Below, piece after piece: positions 1-8,516 of a DNA stretch of 64,000 bases. The stretch covers positions 561,529 to 625,528 of the forward strand of contig BOKP01000001.1 of NCBI GenBank assembly GCA_016861045.1, read 5' to 3'. The position numbers were made by a program, and so were the translations under genes. How positions within the stretch are numbered: position 1 is the stretch's first letter; each line of letters opens with the position of its first letter. The notes below the pieces were generated by a model. That model had not been told where the DNA came from. It saw nothing but the letters and a program-made list of their open reading frames with translations, and made no database searches. The stretch comes from Actinomycetes bacterium (GTDB lineage Bacteria; Actinomycetota; Thermoleophilia; Solirubrobacterales; 70-9).

Positions 1-222
1 GCCGGCGAGGACGCCGAGGGCGAAGGTGATGAGGAGGACGAAGAAGAGCGGGGTGCTGGTGGTCGCGACGATGAAGTCGACCTCGACCTCCTGCGAGTTC
101 TGGATGATGAAGACGAGGACGACGACCGCGATCACGATCGCCGCGTAGAAGCGCCAGCTGCGCTCCTTGCGCGCCTTCTGGCCGGGGATCGGCGCGGAGC
201 CGCGCTGCGCTCGGTCGCTCAT
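1..222 (-). CDS. LapA-domain (DUF1049-like) membrane protein, 3' end cut by window
   Basis: The visible 74 codons start at an ATG at 222 on the minus strand and run out of the window. A basic cytoplasmic stretch is followed by a hydrophobic segment ending in IIQNSQEVEVDF, then by the start of a second hydrophobic segment. The membrane segment followed by (I/L)QN(S/T)..V.V.F is the hallmark of LapA/DUF1049 two-helix envelope proteins. The C-terminus is outside the window. Family assignment rests on this motif and topology; the role in this organism is unknown. Confidence 0.7.
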   Translation of the reverse strand, partial: MSDRAQRGSAPIPGQKARKERSWRFYAAIVIAVVVLVFIIQNSQEVEVDFIVATTSTPLFFVLLITFALGVLAG

Positions 223-282
223 CGCTTCGCGACCCTACTGACTTTCGCGACACCTGCGACACACGCGTATCGCGGCGCCGCC

Positions 283-288
283 TAGCGT
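283..288 (+). promoter_or_regulatory. -10 hexamer TAGCGT, leaderless start
   Basis: TAGCGT lies 6 bases before the ATG at 295. No clear -35 box is visible. The spacing places the transcription start at or next to the start codon. Confidence 0.5.
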
Positions 289-294
289 CGGCGC

Positions 295-1293
295 ATGAGG
301 ACGGGGAGACGGTGCATCGGGACCGAGCGACGAGAAGCTTGGAGCGACCGGGGCGGGGTAGCCCCACCTCCGCCATGCGCTGGTCGGATGACCCGCACGG
401 CCGGACGGCGAGCGGGAGGCGCCGGGCAGGCGACGGTCGAGTGGATCGGCGCGGTCCTGCTCGCCGCCGCTCTGCTGCTCCTGCTCGCGACGCTGGCCGG
501 CGATCGGCTCCCCGGCGGGGCCCTCGCCCGCACCGTCGCCGGCGCCCTGCTCTGCGCGGTCGACTCGGGGCGCTGCGACCGGGTCGTGCCGCCCGGGTCG
601 GCCGCAGAGGCCCTCTACGGACCCGAGATCGCGGCGCTGCTGGAGCGCCATGCGCCGACTGTCTTCTTCGAGGGCGGCGAGTTCGTCACGCTGCCGGTCG
701 ACTTCCGGCGCTGCCGCGAGCGCCGCTGCGCCGACACGATCCGCCCCGGCGCGGTCCGCGCGACCCAGGCCGGGCTCGAGCCGGTCGCCTTCACCCACGT
801 CGTCGATTGCCGTGACCCGGCCCGAGCGGCGGTCGGCGGCTACGACTGCACCGGTGCCAGGGGACGGATCTACCTCCAGTACTGGCTCTACTACCCCGAG
901 AGCCTGACCCGCGGGCTCGGCCGCCTCGGCGGCTTCCACCGCGACGACTGGGAGAGCTTCCAGGTCCGGATCGGCCCGGACGGGGCGGCCGAGGCTCGGG
1001 CCAGCTCGCACCATGGCTACAACGGCGCGCGCGGCGGCATCGCCAGCATCGGCAGCGACACCGGCCTCGCGCCGCGCCCGGCCTGGGAGCCGTGGACCGG
1101 GGCGCTCCACGTCGCCGCCGGCAGCCACGCCGGGACGACGGTGCCCGGGCTCGACGACAGCCGCATGATCGATCGCGGCGACCTCGTCCTCGTTCCCGCC
1201 GAGACGGTCGCGACCGCGACGGGCGCCCGCTTCGCGGTGACGCCGCCGTGGCGGAAGGAGGTCTGGCGGCATCCGGAGGCGATGGGGACGTGA
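295..1293 (+). CDS. Membrane-anchored protein with HRDDWE motif (Vps62/NPP1-like)
   Basis: A 332-residue protein. Near residues 40-65 a TadE-like start (QATVEWIGAVLL) and hydrophobic helix anchor it to the membrane, with the rest probably outside. The exported part has several cysteines, a YWLYYPES patch and FHRDDWESFQV followed by SSHHGYNG. The H-x-D-W-E core recalls the GHRHDWE motif of NPP1-type proteins and the related Vps62 family; similarity is short and function is not known. I prefer the ATG at 295 because of the -10 hexamer 6 bases upstream; the ATG at 388 would give a protein starting just before the anchor. It stands alone before the ergothioneine genes. Confidence 0.6.
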   Translation: MRTGRRCIGTERREAWSDRGGVAPPPPCAGRMTRTAGRRAGGAGQATVEWIGAVLLAAALLLLLATLAGDRLPGGALARTVAGALLCAVDSGRCDRVVPPGSAAEALYGPEIAALLERHAPTVFFEGGEFVTLPVDFRRCRERRCADTIRPGAVRATQAGLEPVAFTHVVDCRDPARAAVGGYDCTGARGRIYLQYWLYYPESLTRGLGRLGGFHRDDWESFQVRIGPDGAAEARASSHHGYNGARGGIASIGSDTGLAPRPAWEPWTGALHVAAGSHAGTTVPGLDDSRMIDRGDLVLVPAETVATATGARFAVTPPWRKEVWRHPEAMGT

Positions 1294-1326
1294 GCCCGCC
1301 GGCCGAGCCCGGCCCCCGCGGGGCTC

Positions 1327-1332
1327 TAAGCT
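1327..1332 (+). promoter_or_regulatory. -10 hexamer TAAGCT before egtB
   Basis: TAAGCT is followed after exactly 6 bases by an in-frame ATC codon at 1339. The TAA of the hexamer is also the in-frame stop that bounds the reading frame, so no start further upstream is possible. Confidence 0.45.
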
Positions 1333-1338
1333 GGATCG

Positions 1339-2532
1339 ATCCCGGCGCCCACCAAGGCAACCGATAGGGCGGAGATCGCGGAGCGTTTGGCCGAGGCCCG
1401 CGAGCGCACGATGCTCCTCGTCGAGCAGCTCGGCGACGAGCAGCTCAACACCGTCTACTCGCCGATCCTCAGCCCGCTCGCCTGGGACCTCGGCCACATC
1501 GCCAGCTTCGAGGAGCTCTGGCTCGTGCAGAGGGCCGGCGGGCGGGCGCCGCTGCACGGCGAGCTCGGGCGGCTCTACGACGCGATCGAGCAGCCGCGGG
1601 CGGGGCGGAACGAGCTGCCGATCCTGCGCGGTGCCGAGCTCCGCTCTTACATGCGGGAGGTTCGCGAGCGCACCCTCGACGTCCTCGACGGCGCCGACCT
1701 CGAGGGCGACGATCCGCTGCTCGGCGACGGCTTCGTCTACGAGCTCCTGCTCGCCCACGAGCACCAGCACAACGAGACGATGCTGCAGCTCCTGCAGATG
1801 GTCCCAGGCTACGAGCCGCCGCTGCCGCCGCCGCTCGCCCCCGATCCGGCTCCCGAGGGCCCCGAGACGATCGCGATCGACGGCGGGCGCCACGCGATCG
1901 GGGCGCCCGGCGACCGCTTCGCCTACGACAACGAGCGGCCCCGCCACGAGGTCGAGGTCGGCCCGTTCCGGATCGACCGCCTGCCGGTCTCCAACGGCGA
2001 CTTCGCCGCCTTCCTCGCCGCGACCGGCGCCGAGCCGCCGCTCTACTGGGAGCCCGACGGTGCGGGCGGCTGGATCGACGCCCGGTTCGGCCGCTCCGCG
2101 CCGCTCGATCCGGACGCGCCGGTGGTCCACGTCGACCACCGCCAGGCGAGCGCCTTCGCCGCCTGGGCCGGCAAGCGGCTGCCGAGCGAGCTCGAATGGG
2201 AGGTCGCCGCCGCCGGCTCGGATCCGGCGCTCGCCAACCTCGACCACGACGTGTTCGCGACCCGCCCGCCCGCCGCCGTCTCCGAGCGCGGCGTCGCCGG
2301 GATGCTCGGCGACGCCTGGGAGTGGACCTCCTCCGCGTTCGAGGGCTACCCCGGGTTCACCGCCTTCCCCTACCGCGAGTACTCGGAGGAGTTCTTCGGC
2401 CGCGCCTATCCGGTCCTGCGCGGCGGCTCCTGGGCGACGCGCCGCAGCGTGATCCGGATCAGCTTCCGCAACTGGGACCTGCCCGAGCGCCGCCAGATCT
2501 TCAGCGGCTTCCGCTGCGCGGAGGACGGCTGA
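1339..2532 (+). CDS. egtB: EgtB: ergothioneine sulfoxide synthase
   Basis: A non-haem iron enzyme that joins trimethylhistidine (hercynine) to a thiol donor during ergothioneine synthesis. The N-terminal DinB-like half carries DLGHIASFEELW and AHEHQHNETML, supplying the three iron-binding histidines; the C-terminal half is a formylglycine-generating-enzyme (FGE-sulfatase) domain (IDGGRHAIG near the junction, GDAWEWTSS and RGGSW near the end). The frame contains no ATG or GTG before conserved sequence: the first conventional start is TTG at 1387, but the frame is open back to 1330 and encodes TDRAEIAERLAEAR, which looks like normal EgtB N-terminus. An ATC at 1339 directly after a -10 hexamer may be the true start. 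One base separates it from egtD. No egtA, egtC or egtE lies in the window. Confidence 0.9.
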   Translation: MPAPTKATDRAEIAERLAEARERTMLLVEQLGDEQLNTVYSPILSPLAWDLGHIASFEELWLVQRAGGRAPLHGELGRLYDAIEQPRAGRNELPILRGAELRSYMREVRERTLDVLDGADLEGDDPLLGDGFVYELLLAHEHQHNETMLQLLQMVPGYEPPLPPPLAPDPAPEGPETIAIDGGRHAIGAPGDRFAYDNERPRHEVEVGPFRIDRLPVSNGDFAAFLAATGAEPPLYWEPDGAGGWIDARFGRSAPLDPDAPVVHVDHRQASAFAAWAGKRLPSELEWEVAAAGSDPALANLDHDVFATRPPAAVSERGVAGMLGDAWEWTSSAFEGYPGFTAFPYREYSEEFFGRAYPVLRGGSWATRRSVIRISFRNWDLPERRQIFSGFRCAEDG

Positions 2533-2533
2533 G

Positions 2534-3535
2534 ATGGCCGCGGGCGAGGGCGCGATCGAGATCGAGGTCGACCTGCCGGGGGGCGGGGTGCTCGCGGGCA
2601 TGGCCGAGGTCGTCCGCGAGGGCCTGTCGAGCCCGTTCAAGGAGCTGCCGCCGAAGTTCTTCTACGACGAGCGTGGCTCGGCGCTGTTCGAGCGGATCAC
2701 CGAGCAGCCCGAGTACTACCCGACCCGCTGCGAGCGCCGGATCCTCGATCGCCGGGCCGGCGAGATCGTCCGCTCGGCCCGGCCGCGGACGCTGATCGAG
2801 CTCGGCTCCGGCGCCGCGGCGAAGAGCCGGGTGCTGCTCGACGCGATGCGCGACGCCGGCACGCTGGAGCGGTTCGTCCCCGTCGACATCGCCGAGGACA
2901 TCACCCGCCGCGTCGCCGCCGAGCTCGTCGGCGAGTACCCGGGCCTGGCCGTCGAGGGGATCGTCTGCGATTACGAGACCCACCTCGAGCGGATTCCGCG
3001 TCCCGAGGGAGCCCTGATCGCGTTCCTCGGCAGCACGATCGGCAACTTCCGGCCGACGGCCCGGCGCTCGTTCCTGGCCAGGATCGCGACCCTGATGTAC
3101 CCCGAGGACAGGTTCCTGCTCGGCACCGACCTGGTCAAGGACCCGGCCCGGCTCGAAGCCGCCTACGACGACGCGGCCGGGGTGACGGCCGAGTTCAACA
3201 AGAACGTCCTCGGCGTGCTCAACCGCGAGCTCGACGCCGACTTCGACCTCGACGGGTTCGAGCACGTCGCGTTCTGGGACGCCGACAACGAGTGGATCGA
3301 CATGCGCTTGCGAGCGCTCGCCGAGCAGTACGTCGACCTGCGGGCGCTCGGCATGCGCGTCCACTTCGCCCGCAACGAGGAGATGCGAACCGAGATCTCG
3401 GCCAAGTTCACGCGCGAGCGGATCGAGGCGGGCTACGCCGACGCCGGGCTCGAGCTGCTCGAGTGGTGGACCGACGAGGAGGGGCTCTACGCCCTCAGCC
3501 TGGCTCGTCCCGCCGCAGGGTCGGAATCGGGGTGA
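2534..3535 (+). CDS. egtD: EgtD: L-histidine N-alpha-methyltransferase
   Basis: SAM-dependent enzyme that trimethylates histidine to hercynine, the first step of ergothioneine synthesis. 333 residues, the usual length. FYDERGSALFERITEQPEYYPTR, split here as FYDERGSALF and QPEYYPTR, is the family signature near the N-terminus; the SAM-binding motif ELGSGAAAKS is near residue 90 and FLGSTIGNF near 165. It starts one base after the egtB stop, so the pair is surely co-transcribed and it supplies the substrate of EgtB. Confidence 0.95.
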   Translation: MAAGEGAIEIEVDLPGGGVLAGMAEVVREGLSSPFKELPPKFFYDERGSALFERITEQPEYYPTRCERRILDRRAGEIVRSARPRTLIELGSGAAAKSRVLLDAMRDAGTLERFVPVDIAEDITRRVAAELVGEYPGLAVEGIVCDYETHLERIPRPEGALIAFLGSTIGNFRPTARRSFLARIATLMYPEDRFLLGTDLVKDPARLEAAYDDAAGVTAEFNKNVLGVLNRELDADFDLDGFEHVAFWDADNEWIDMRLRALAEQYVDLRALGMRVHFARNEEMRTEISAKFTRERIEAGYADAGLELLEWWTDEEGLYALSLARPAAGSESG

Positions 3536-3613
3536 GGAGGCGGGCCGATCGGGACCGGCGGCCGGCCGCGACGTCCGGCCCGCCGGGCGCTCGCCGAGCC
3601 ACGGGCGTTCGGA

Positions 3614-3619
3614 TAGGCT
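3614..3619 (+). promoter_or_regulatory. -10 hexamer TAGGCT, leaderless start
   Basis: TAGGCT lies 7 bases before the GTG at 3627; no Shine-Dalgarno sequence is visible, consistent with a leaderless transcript. Confidence 0.5.
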
Positions 3620-3626
3620 CGCCCCG

Positions 3627-4121
3627 GTGGACTTCTCGAAGCTCTCGCGCTCGGAGTGGCTCGGTCTGGCGGCCTCGGCCCTGCTCGTGGTCGCGGTTCT
3701 GTTCCTGCCCTGGTTCGACCTCTCGACCGACACCCCGGCCCGTGCCCCCGGCGGCGACGGATTCCTCTGCGGCGACGGGGATTTCAGCTGCACCGGCTTC
3801 GAGACCTTCCCGATCCTGCGCTGGCTCCTGCTCGCCGCCGCGGCTGCGCCGTGGATTCTCGCCTGGATCGTCGTCCGCGGCAACAAGCTCTCCTGGCCCC
3901 CGGGCGAGATGACGATGACGGTCGGGTTCACCGCTTTCGTCCTGATCGCCTACAACGGGATCATCGACCCCCCCGGCTCCGGCAACCAGGAGATCGGGAT
4001 CACGAAGGCGGTCGGCTACTACGTGGCGCTGCTCGCGGCGCTCGGAATCGCGGCCGCCGGGATCGGCCGCTCGGTGGAGGAGACCGGAGGCAGCCCGCGG
4101 AAGGCGCCGGGAACGGTCTAG
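3627..4121 (+). CDS. Four-helix hypothetical membrane protein
   Basis: 164 residues, starting at GTG. Four hydrophobic helices are visible, near residues 10-30, 70-92, 97-116 and 130-150. Between helices 1 and 2 is a loop with two cysteines (LCGDGDFSC), probably exported and possibly disulfide-linked. No family is recognised. It ends 9 bases before glpX, so they may share a transcript, but nothing links it functionally to sugar metabolism. Confidence 0.7.
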   Translation: MDFSKLSRSEWLGLAASALLVVAVLFLPWFDLSTDTPARAPGGDGFLCGDGDFSCTGFETFPILRWLLLAAAAAPWILAWIVVRGNKLSWPPGEMTMTVGFTAFVLIAYNGIIDPPGSGNQEIGITKAVGYYVALLAALGIAAAGIGRSVEETGGSPRKAPGTV

Positions 4122-4130
4122 GGGACGACG

Positions 4131-5147
4131 GTGGGCGTGATCTCACACGACAACCGTCCGGGTGCGAGGCCCGACCGCAACCTGGCCCTCGAGCTGGTCC
4201 GCGTCACCGAGGCGGCGGCGCTCGCCGCGGCGCGCTGGGTCGGCCGCGGCGACAAGGAGGCCGCCGACGGCGCCGCCGTCGACGCGATGCGCCTGCTGAT
4301 CAACACCGTCCCGATGGACGGCACAGTCGTCATCGGCGAGGGCGAGAAGGACGAGGCGCCGATGCTCTACAACGGCGAGGAGATCGGCGACGGCAGCCCG
4401 CCTCGCGTCGACATCGCCGTCGATCCGCTCGAGGGCACCCGGCTCTGCGCGCAGGGCCGCCCCGGCTCGCTCGCCGTGATCGCCCTCGCCGAGCGCGGGA
4501 CGATGTTCGACCCGGGCCCCTGCGTCTACATGGAGAAGCTGGTCGGCGGGCCCGAGATCGCGTCGAGCCTGTCGCTGACCGAGCCGGTCGGCGCGGTCGT
4601 CGAGCGGGTCGCCGCCGAGCGCGGGGTGAGCCCTGCCGAGGTCACGACCGTGATCCTCGACCGCGAGCGCCACGCCGCCGGGGTCCAGCAGATCCGCGAC
4701 GCCGGGGGACGGATCCGCTTCATCACCGACGGCGACGTCTCCGCTGCGCTGCTGGCGGTGATGGATGGCACCGGGGTCGATCTCCTCTGGGGGATCGGCG
4801 GCACGCCCGAAGGGGTCATCTCGGCGGCCGCGATCAAGTGCCTGGGCGGGCAGATCCTCGGCCGTCTCTGGCCCCGCGACGACGACGAGCGTCAAGCTGC
4901 CGTCGATGCCGGCTACGACCTCGACCGGATTCTCGAGGTCGATGATCTGGTGGGCGGGGAGGACGCCTTCTTCGCCGCCAGCGGAGTCACCGACGGCGAT
5001 CTGCTGCAGGGCGTTCGCTACCACGGCGCCGGGTACGCGACGACCGAGTCGCTCGTGATGCGGTCACGCTCCGGCACCGTCCGCAGGATCGGCGGCCGCC
5101 ACGACGGCACGAAGCTGCGTGAGGTGACCGGCGGCCTCTACGGCTGA
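4131..5147 (+). CDS. glpX: Class II fructose-1,6-bisphosphatase GlpX
   Basis: Gluconeogenic enzyme removing the 1-phosphate of fructose 1,6-bisphosphate. 338 residues, normal for GlpX. Diagnostic segments are [15 protein letters not shown] (metal binding), DPLEGT, and a C-terminal WGIGGTPEG substrate-binding motif. Start is GTG at 4131. GlpX is the usual fructose bisphosphatase of actinobacteria. The gene ends 17 bases before the convergent yihY-type gene. Confidence 0.95.
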   Translation: MGVISHDNRPGARPDRNLALELVRVTEAAALAAARWVGRGDKEAADGAAVDAMRLLINTVPMDGTVVIGEGEKDEAPMLYNGEEIGDGSPPRVDIAVDPLEGTRLCAQGRPGSLAVIALAERGTMFDPGPCVYMEKLVGGPEIASSLSLTEPVGAVVERVAAERGVSPAEVTTVILDRERHAAGVQQIRDAGGRIRFITDGDVSAALLAVMDGTGVDLLWGIGGTPEGVISAAAIKCLGGQILGRLWPRDDDERQAAVDAGYDLDRILEVDDLVGGEDAFFAASGVTDGDLLQGVRYHGAGYATTESLVMRSRSGTVRRIGGRHDGTKLREVTGGLYG

Positions 5148-5164
5148 GGCGCAGGCGTCCCCGC

Positions 5165-6064
5165 TCACGGCAGCCAGTCGCGCTCGCGCTCCTCGGGGGG
5201 CGGCTGGACGGGGAAGTCGGCGGTCATGCCGCGCAGCGTCCCGGTGTCGTGGAGCTCGTAGCGGAGGGCGTTGATGACCGCGCCCGCGAGCAGGCCGAGG
5301 GCCAGCGCGTAGAACCAGATCAGCGCGATCAGCACGAAGCTGACGATCCTGCCGAACTCGCCGACGGTCGACACGTTGACGAGGTAGAGGGGGAAGATCG
5401 TGTTCGCGACGGCCCCGGCGATCGCCATGAACAGGGCGCCGGGCCAGACCGCCCGCCACGGCAGGTGGCCCTTCGGCACGGCCCAGTAGATGAGGCAGAG
5501 GATGAGGAAGCTGAGCACCAGGCCGCCGGCGATGACGAGGGCGTTGATCAGCAGGTCGACCCGGGAGAGGCCGAGCGGCAGGTCCTCGATGCCGGAGACG
5601 AGGAGGCTCTCGACGGCGGGGACGGCGACGCTGGCGGCGAGGAAGACCGCGACGACCGCGAGCATGATCAGCGAGAAGCGCTTCTGGGCGAGCCAGCCGC
5701 GGCATTCGACGTGGTAGATCCGGCAGAACGCGGTGTCCATCGCACCCCAGAACGAGGCGCCGATCCAGAGCCCGGCGACGATCGCGACGATGCCGATCTC
5801 GGTCGAGTTGCCCTGCAGCTGATCGAGGGTCGAGCGCAGCGTGTCCTGCTCGGTCGAGGGGAAGAGCTCGCCGAGGTCGCTGAGGATCGTCGCCTGCACG
5901 TCGGGGCTCTGCAGGAGCTTGCCGGTGATGAAGAGGAGCAGCAGGGCGAACGGGAACACCGACAGCATCAGGTTGTAGGCGACCATCGCCGCCATCCCGG
6001 TGATGTTCTCCTCGTACGCACGCCGCCAGAAGGCGGTCAGCGTCCGGTTCGCGCGCTGCCTCAA
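5165..6064 (-). CDS. YihY/BrkB-family inner-membrane protein
   Basis: 299 residues with six hydrophobic segments. The N-terminus matches the family: AFWRRAYEENITGMAAMVAYN followed by LSVFPFALLLLF (shortened here), then a long loop and the conserved helix region WAVPKGHLPWRAVWPGA near residue 205. The family was once annotated as ribonuclease BN, which is wrong for this protein type; it is now treated as an envelope protein of unclear role. Its ATG overlaps the stop of the upstream small gene by four bases (ATGA), so translation is probably coupled. Confidence 0.88.
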   Translation of the reverse strand: MRQRANRTLTAFWRRAYEENITGMAAMVAYNLMLSVFPFALLLLFITGKLLQSPDVQATILSDLGELFPSTEQDTLRSTLDQLQGNSTEIGIVAIVAGLWIGASFWGAMDTAFCRIYHVECRGWLAQKRFSLIMLAVVAVFLAASVAVPAVESLLVSGIEDLPLGLSRVDLLINALVIAGGLVLSFLILCLIYWAVPKGHLPWRAVWPGALFMAIAGAVANTIFPLYLVNVSTVGEFGRIVSFVLIALIWFYALALGLLAGAVINALRYELHDTGTLRGMTADFPVQPPPEERERDWLP

Positions 6065-6414
6065 CGGCGTTCGACGGCGTCCCGCAGGGCCGCCGCGGCG
6101 CGGCCGGCGATCCGCAGGCCGAGCGAAGCCGCCTCGCCTGCGATCGCGATGCCGCCGCGGGCGAGGCTCCCCGCTCCGCCGCCCGTCGGGCGCGGCTCGC
6201 CCCCGGCGTCGCCGGGGGCCGGGTCAGCCTGCGCCTGCGCCCGCTCGGCCGCCGGCGATGCCTCCGTCGCGCGGGCGCGTGGCCCCGCGGCGCGGCGCGG
6301 GCTGCGCACCGCCGGCCGCGTCCGCGGGAGGTTTCCGAGGACGCCCCCCTGCGGGGGCGGATCCGCGCCGGCCTCGCCGCGGTCGCCCTCGCGCTCGTCG
6401 CCGTCGCTGCTCAC
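6061..6414 (-). CDS. Small hypothetical protein coupled to yihY-type gene
   Basis: 117 residues, not recognised. It is rich in Arg, Ala, Pro and Gly and low in complexity for the first 80 residues. The last 40 are an alanine/glycine-rich amphipathic stretch (GGIAIAGEAASLGLRIAGRAAAALRDAVE). Support is its four-base ATGA overlap with the next gene, and the lack of any other explanation of the interval. Function unknown; it may be an accessory or regulatory partner of the membrane protein. Confidence 0.45.
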   Translation of the reverse strand: MSSDGDEREGDRGEAGADPPPQGGVLGNLPRTRPAVRSPRRAAGPRARATEASPAAERAQAQADPAPGDAGGEPRPTGGGAGSLARGGIAIAGEAASLGLRIAGRAAAALRDAVERR

Positions 6415-6557
6415 CGGAGCTATTTCACACGGTTTCGAGGACGAACGCGCCGCGGCGCCGCAACTCCCCGGCCGCTGCCGCGTTCATGGTCCTGTAACCG
6501 GGTATGCACCCCGGTGTAGCCGACCGTGGGTCGGCCGCGATTCGGGCAGATTCAGGC

Positions 6558-6586
6558 TTGACTTCAGAAAGTGAAGTACTTACAAT
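6558..6586 (+). promoter_or_regulatory. sigA promoter with HxlR-type operator in the spacer
   Basis: TTGACT (6558-6563) and TACAAT (6581-6586) are separated by exactly 17 bases, an excellent housekeeping promoter. The spacer is filled by a perfect inverted repeat, ACTTCA-N5-TGAAGT (6561-6577), that overlaps the -35 box. The same palindrome with the same N5 spacing occurs at 9655-9671 upstream of the HxlR regulator. Transcription would begin near 6593, giving a leader of about 180 bases before the sigma factor gene. Confidence 0.8.
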
Positions 6587-6775
6587 GCGGTTGCGGGGTT
6601 ACGCCTGCAGACCGGCGCAACATACGAACGCGGTGGGCGCGCGAACGGCGGGTCCGCGATCCGAGCCGCGACTAATGCCTGGCGCAAAGGCGCCCGATGA
6701 TGGATGGCGACGGCCGGCCCGGCGCCCCCGACGACCGCAAGGACCGAACGAAGAGAACGGAGCAAGAGGACGCGA

Positions 6776-7873
6776 ATGCTTGTAGCTGAGCTTCAGGAAC
6801 TCGAAGAGGTGAAGAACCTGCTGAGCAAGGGCCAGCAGGTTGGCGTGCTGACCTTCGGCGAGATCGCCTCCGCGGTCGCCGAGGTCGACGTCGACGAGGG
6901 CGACATCGAGGAGCTCTACGGTCACCTCGAGCGCTCCGGCATCGAGCTCGTCGAGGACGTCGACCCCGCCCAGGCCATCGCTCCCGAGCGCGACGACGGC
7001 AAGCGCGGCAAGCGCCGGTCGAAGGCGACGATCGACCTGAAGCCGGACATGACGACCGACTCGCTGCAGCTCTTCCTCAAGGACATCGGCAAGGTGCGGC
7101 TGCTGACCGCGGCCGAGGAGGTCGAGCTCGCGAAGCGGATCGAGCGCGGCGACCTCGCCGCGAAGGAGAAGATGGTCGAGTCGAACCTGCGGCTCGTCGT
7201 CTCGATCGCGAAGAACTACCGCAACCAGGGCCTGCCGTTCCTCGACCTGATCCAGGAGGGGACGCTGGGACTGGTCCGCGCCGCGGAGAAGTTCGACTAC
7301 CGCAAGGGCTTCAAGTTCTCGACGTACGCGACCTGGTGGATCCGCCAGGCGATCGCCCGGGCGCTCGCCGACAAGGCGCGGACGATCCGGATCCCGGTCC
7401 ACGTCGTCGAGAAGCTGAACAAGATCGGCCGCGCGGAGCGCAAGCTCGTGACCGAGCTCGGCCGCGAGCCGACGCCGGAGGAGATCGCCGACGTCACCGG
7501 CATCGAGCCCGACGAGGTCGACTCGATCAAGCGGTCGGCGCAGGCGCCGGTGTCGCTGGAGAAGCCGGTCGGCGACGAGGAGGAGTCCGAGTTCGGGCAG
7601 TTCATCGCCGACGAGAAGGCCGAGTCGCCGTTCGACCGCGCGGCCGATCTGCTCACCAAGGAGGCGCTGCGCGAGGCGCTCGAGAACCTCTCCTACCGCG
7701 AGCGTCGCGTGCTCGAGCTCCGCTACGGGCTCGGCGGCGAGCACCCGCGGACGCTGGACGAGGTCGGGCGCACGTTCAACGTCACCCGGGAGCGGATCCG
7801 GCAGATCGAGAACCAGTCGTTGAAGAAGCTGCAGACGCTGGCCGAGGCGCAGAAGCTGCGCGAGGTCGCGTAG
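6776..7873 (+). CDS. sigA: Primary sigma-70 factor (SigA/RpoD)
   Basis: Housekeeping RNA polymerase sigma factor, 365 residues. A short region 1.1-like N-terminus ([15 protein letters not shown]...GVLTFGEIA) is followed by a basic linker. Region 1.2 begins around residue 95 ([13 protein letters not shown]), with region 2 ([28 protein letters not shown]) in the middle. Region 4 ends the protein ([21 protein letters not shown]). I chose the ATG at 6776 because AGAGGA lies 6-12 bases upstream; a start at 6704 would add an arginine-rich tail with no family support. The promoter at 6558-6586 carries a putative HxlR operator. Confidence 0.95.
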   Translation: MLVAELQELEEVKNLLSKGQQVGVLTFGEIASAVAEVDVDEGDIEELYGHLERSGIELVEDVDPAQAIAPERDDGKRGKRRSKATIDLKPDMTTDSLQLFLKDIGKVRLLTAAEEVELAKRIERGDLAAKEKMVESNLRLVVSIAKNYRNQGLPFLDLIQEGTLGLVRAAEKFDYRKGFKFSTYATWWIRQAIARALADKARTIRIPVHVVEKLNKIGRAERKLVTELGREPTPEEIADVTGIEPDEVDSIKRSAQAPVSLEKPVGDEEESEFGQFIADEKAESPFDRAADLLTKEALREALENLSYRERRVLELRYGLGGEHPRTLDEVGRTFNVTRERIRQIENQSLKKLQTLAEAQKLREVA

Positions 7874-7991
7874 CGGCTCGCCCCCGGCGCCCTCCCCCGC
7901 CCGGCGCCGGCAACCGAAGACCTCACGACCGGGCGCGGGCCGAGCAACGGCCCGGCCACCAATGGACGACGAACGGAGCAGACCAGAGAGA

Positions 7992-8357
7992 ATGAGCACC
8001 GCCACGAAGACAAGAGCCGCCAAGAAGGGCGAGCCCGTCGAGTTCACCTGCGCGCGCTGCGAGGTGACGAGCCGCTGGACCCAGGGACTCGGCACCGCGA
8101 CCCCCCCGAACTGGGTCAAGGAGAAGGGCCTGTACTACTGCCTCGCCTGCCGGCGGGAGCGCGCCATGGAGCAGGCCGTCGAGAAGGCCGGCGGCGAGCG
8201 CGTCAGCACCGCCGATCGCGCGAAGCTGCGCTCGGCCGCTGTCGTCGACTTCGAGCTCGCCCGCGATCCCGACCGTACCGAGGGCGAGATCGCCAAAGCC
8301 GCCCGCGCCTCGATCGGCGCGGTACGCAAGGCACGGCGGGGTCGCCGGCCCTCCTGA
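7992..8357 (+). CDS. Zinc-ribbon plus HTH-like small protein
   Basis: 121 residues from the ATG at 7992; the in-frame ATG at 7962 is possible but the later one has AGAGAG just upstream. FTCARCEVTSRWTQ and YYCLACRRERA form two CxxC knuckles spaced as in a zinc ribbon (residues 20-55). The last 50 residues (DPDRTEGEIAKAARASIGAVRKAR) resemble a helix-turn-helix. It is probably nucleic-acid binding. It lies between sigA and pilT on the same strand; no family name is recognised. Confidence 0.65.
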   Translation: MSTATKTRAAKKGEPVEFTCARCEVTSRWTQGLGTATPPNWVKEKGLYYCLACRRERAMEQAVEKAGGERVSTADRAKLRSAAVVDFELARDPDRTEGEIAKAARASIGAVRKARRGRRPS

Positions 8358-8507
8358 GCAGCCGCCGGGGCCGGGCGCCGCCCGCCCGGTGGCCGGCCCG
8401 CAGCAGGCAGCGCAGCACGGAGACGCTGCTCGCTGTCCTCGCCGGGGCGATCTCCCGGTCCATTGCGCCAGGGTGCTCGCGCTCAAGCGTTTCGCCGGCC
8501 CGCCGAT

Positions 8508-8514
8508 AGGAGGG
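8508..8514 (+). promoter_or_regulatory. Ribosome binding site AGGAGGG fixing the pilT start
   Basis: A strong Shine-Dalgarno sequence whose last base is 2 bases before the ATG at 8517. It decides the start against the ATG at 8463, which lacks one. Confidence 0.75.
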
Positions 8515-8516
8515 CG

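Noticed and set aside
235-2640. 801-codon open frame on the minus strand across egtB
   Set aside because: Antisense to egtB, which has clear family motifs. The protein is Arg/Gly/Pro/Ala-rich without motifs, as expected from mirror frames in very GC-rich DNA.
6504-6785. 93-codon frame over the sigA promoter
   Set aside because: It spans the promoter and operator and ends just after the sigA start; composition is random and there is no ribosome binding site.
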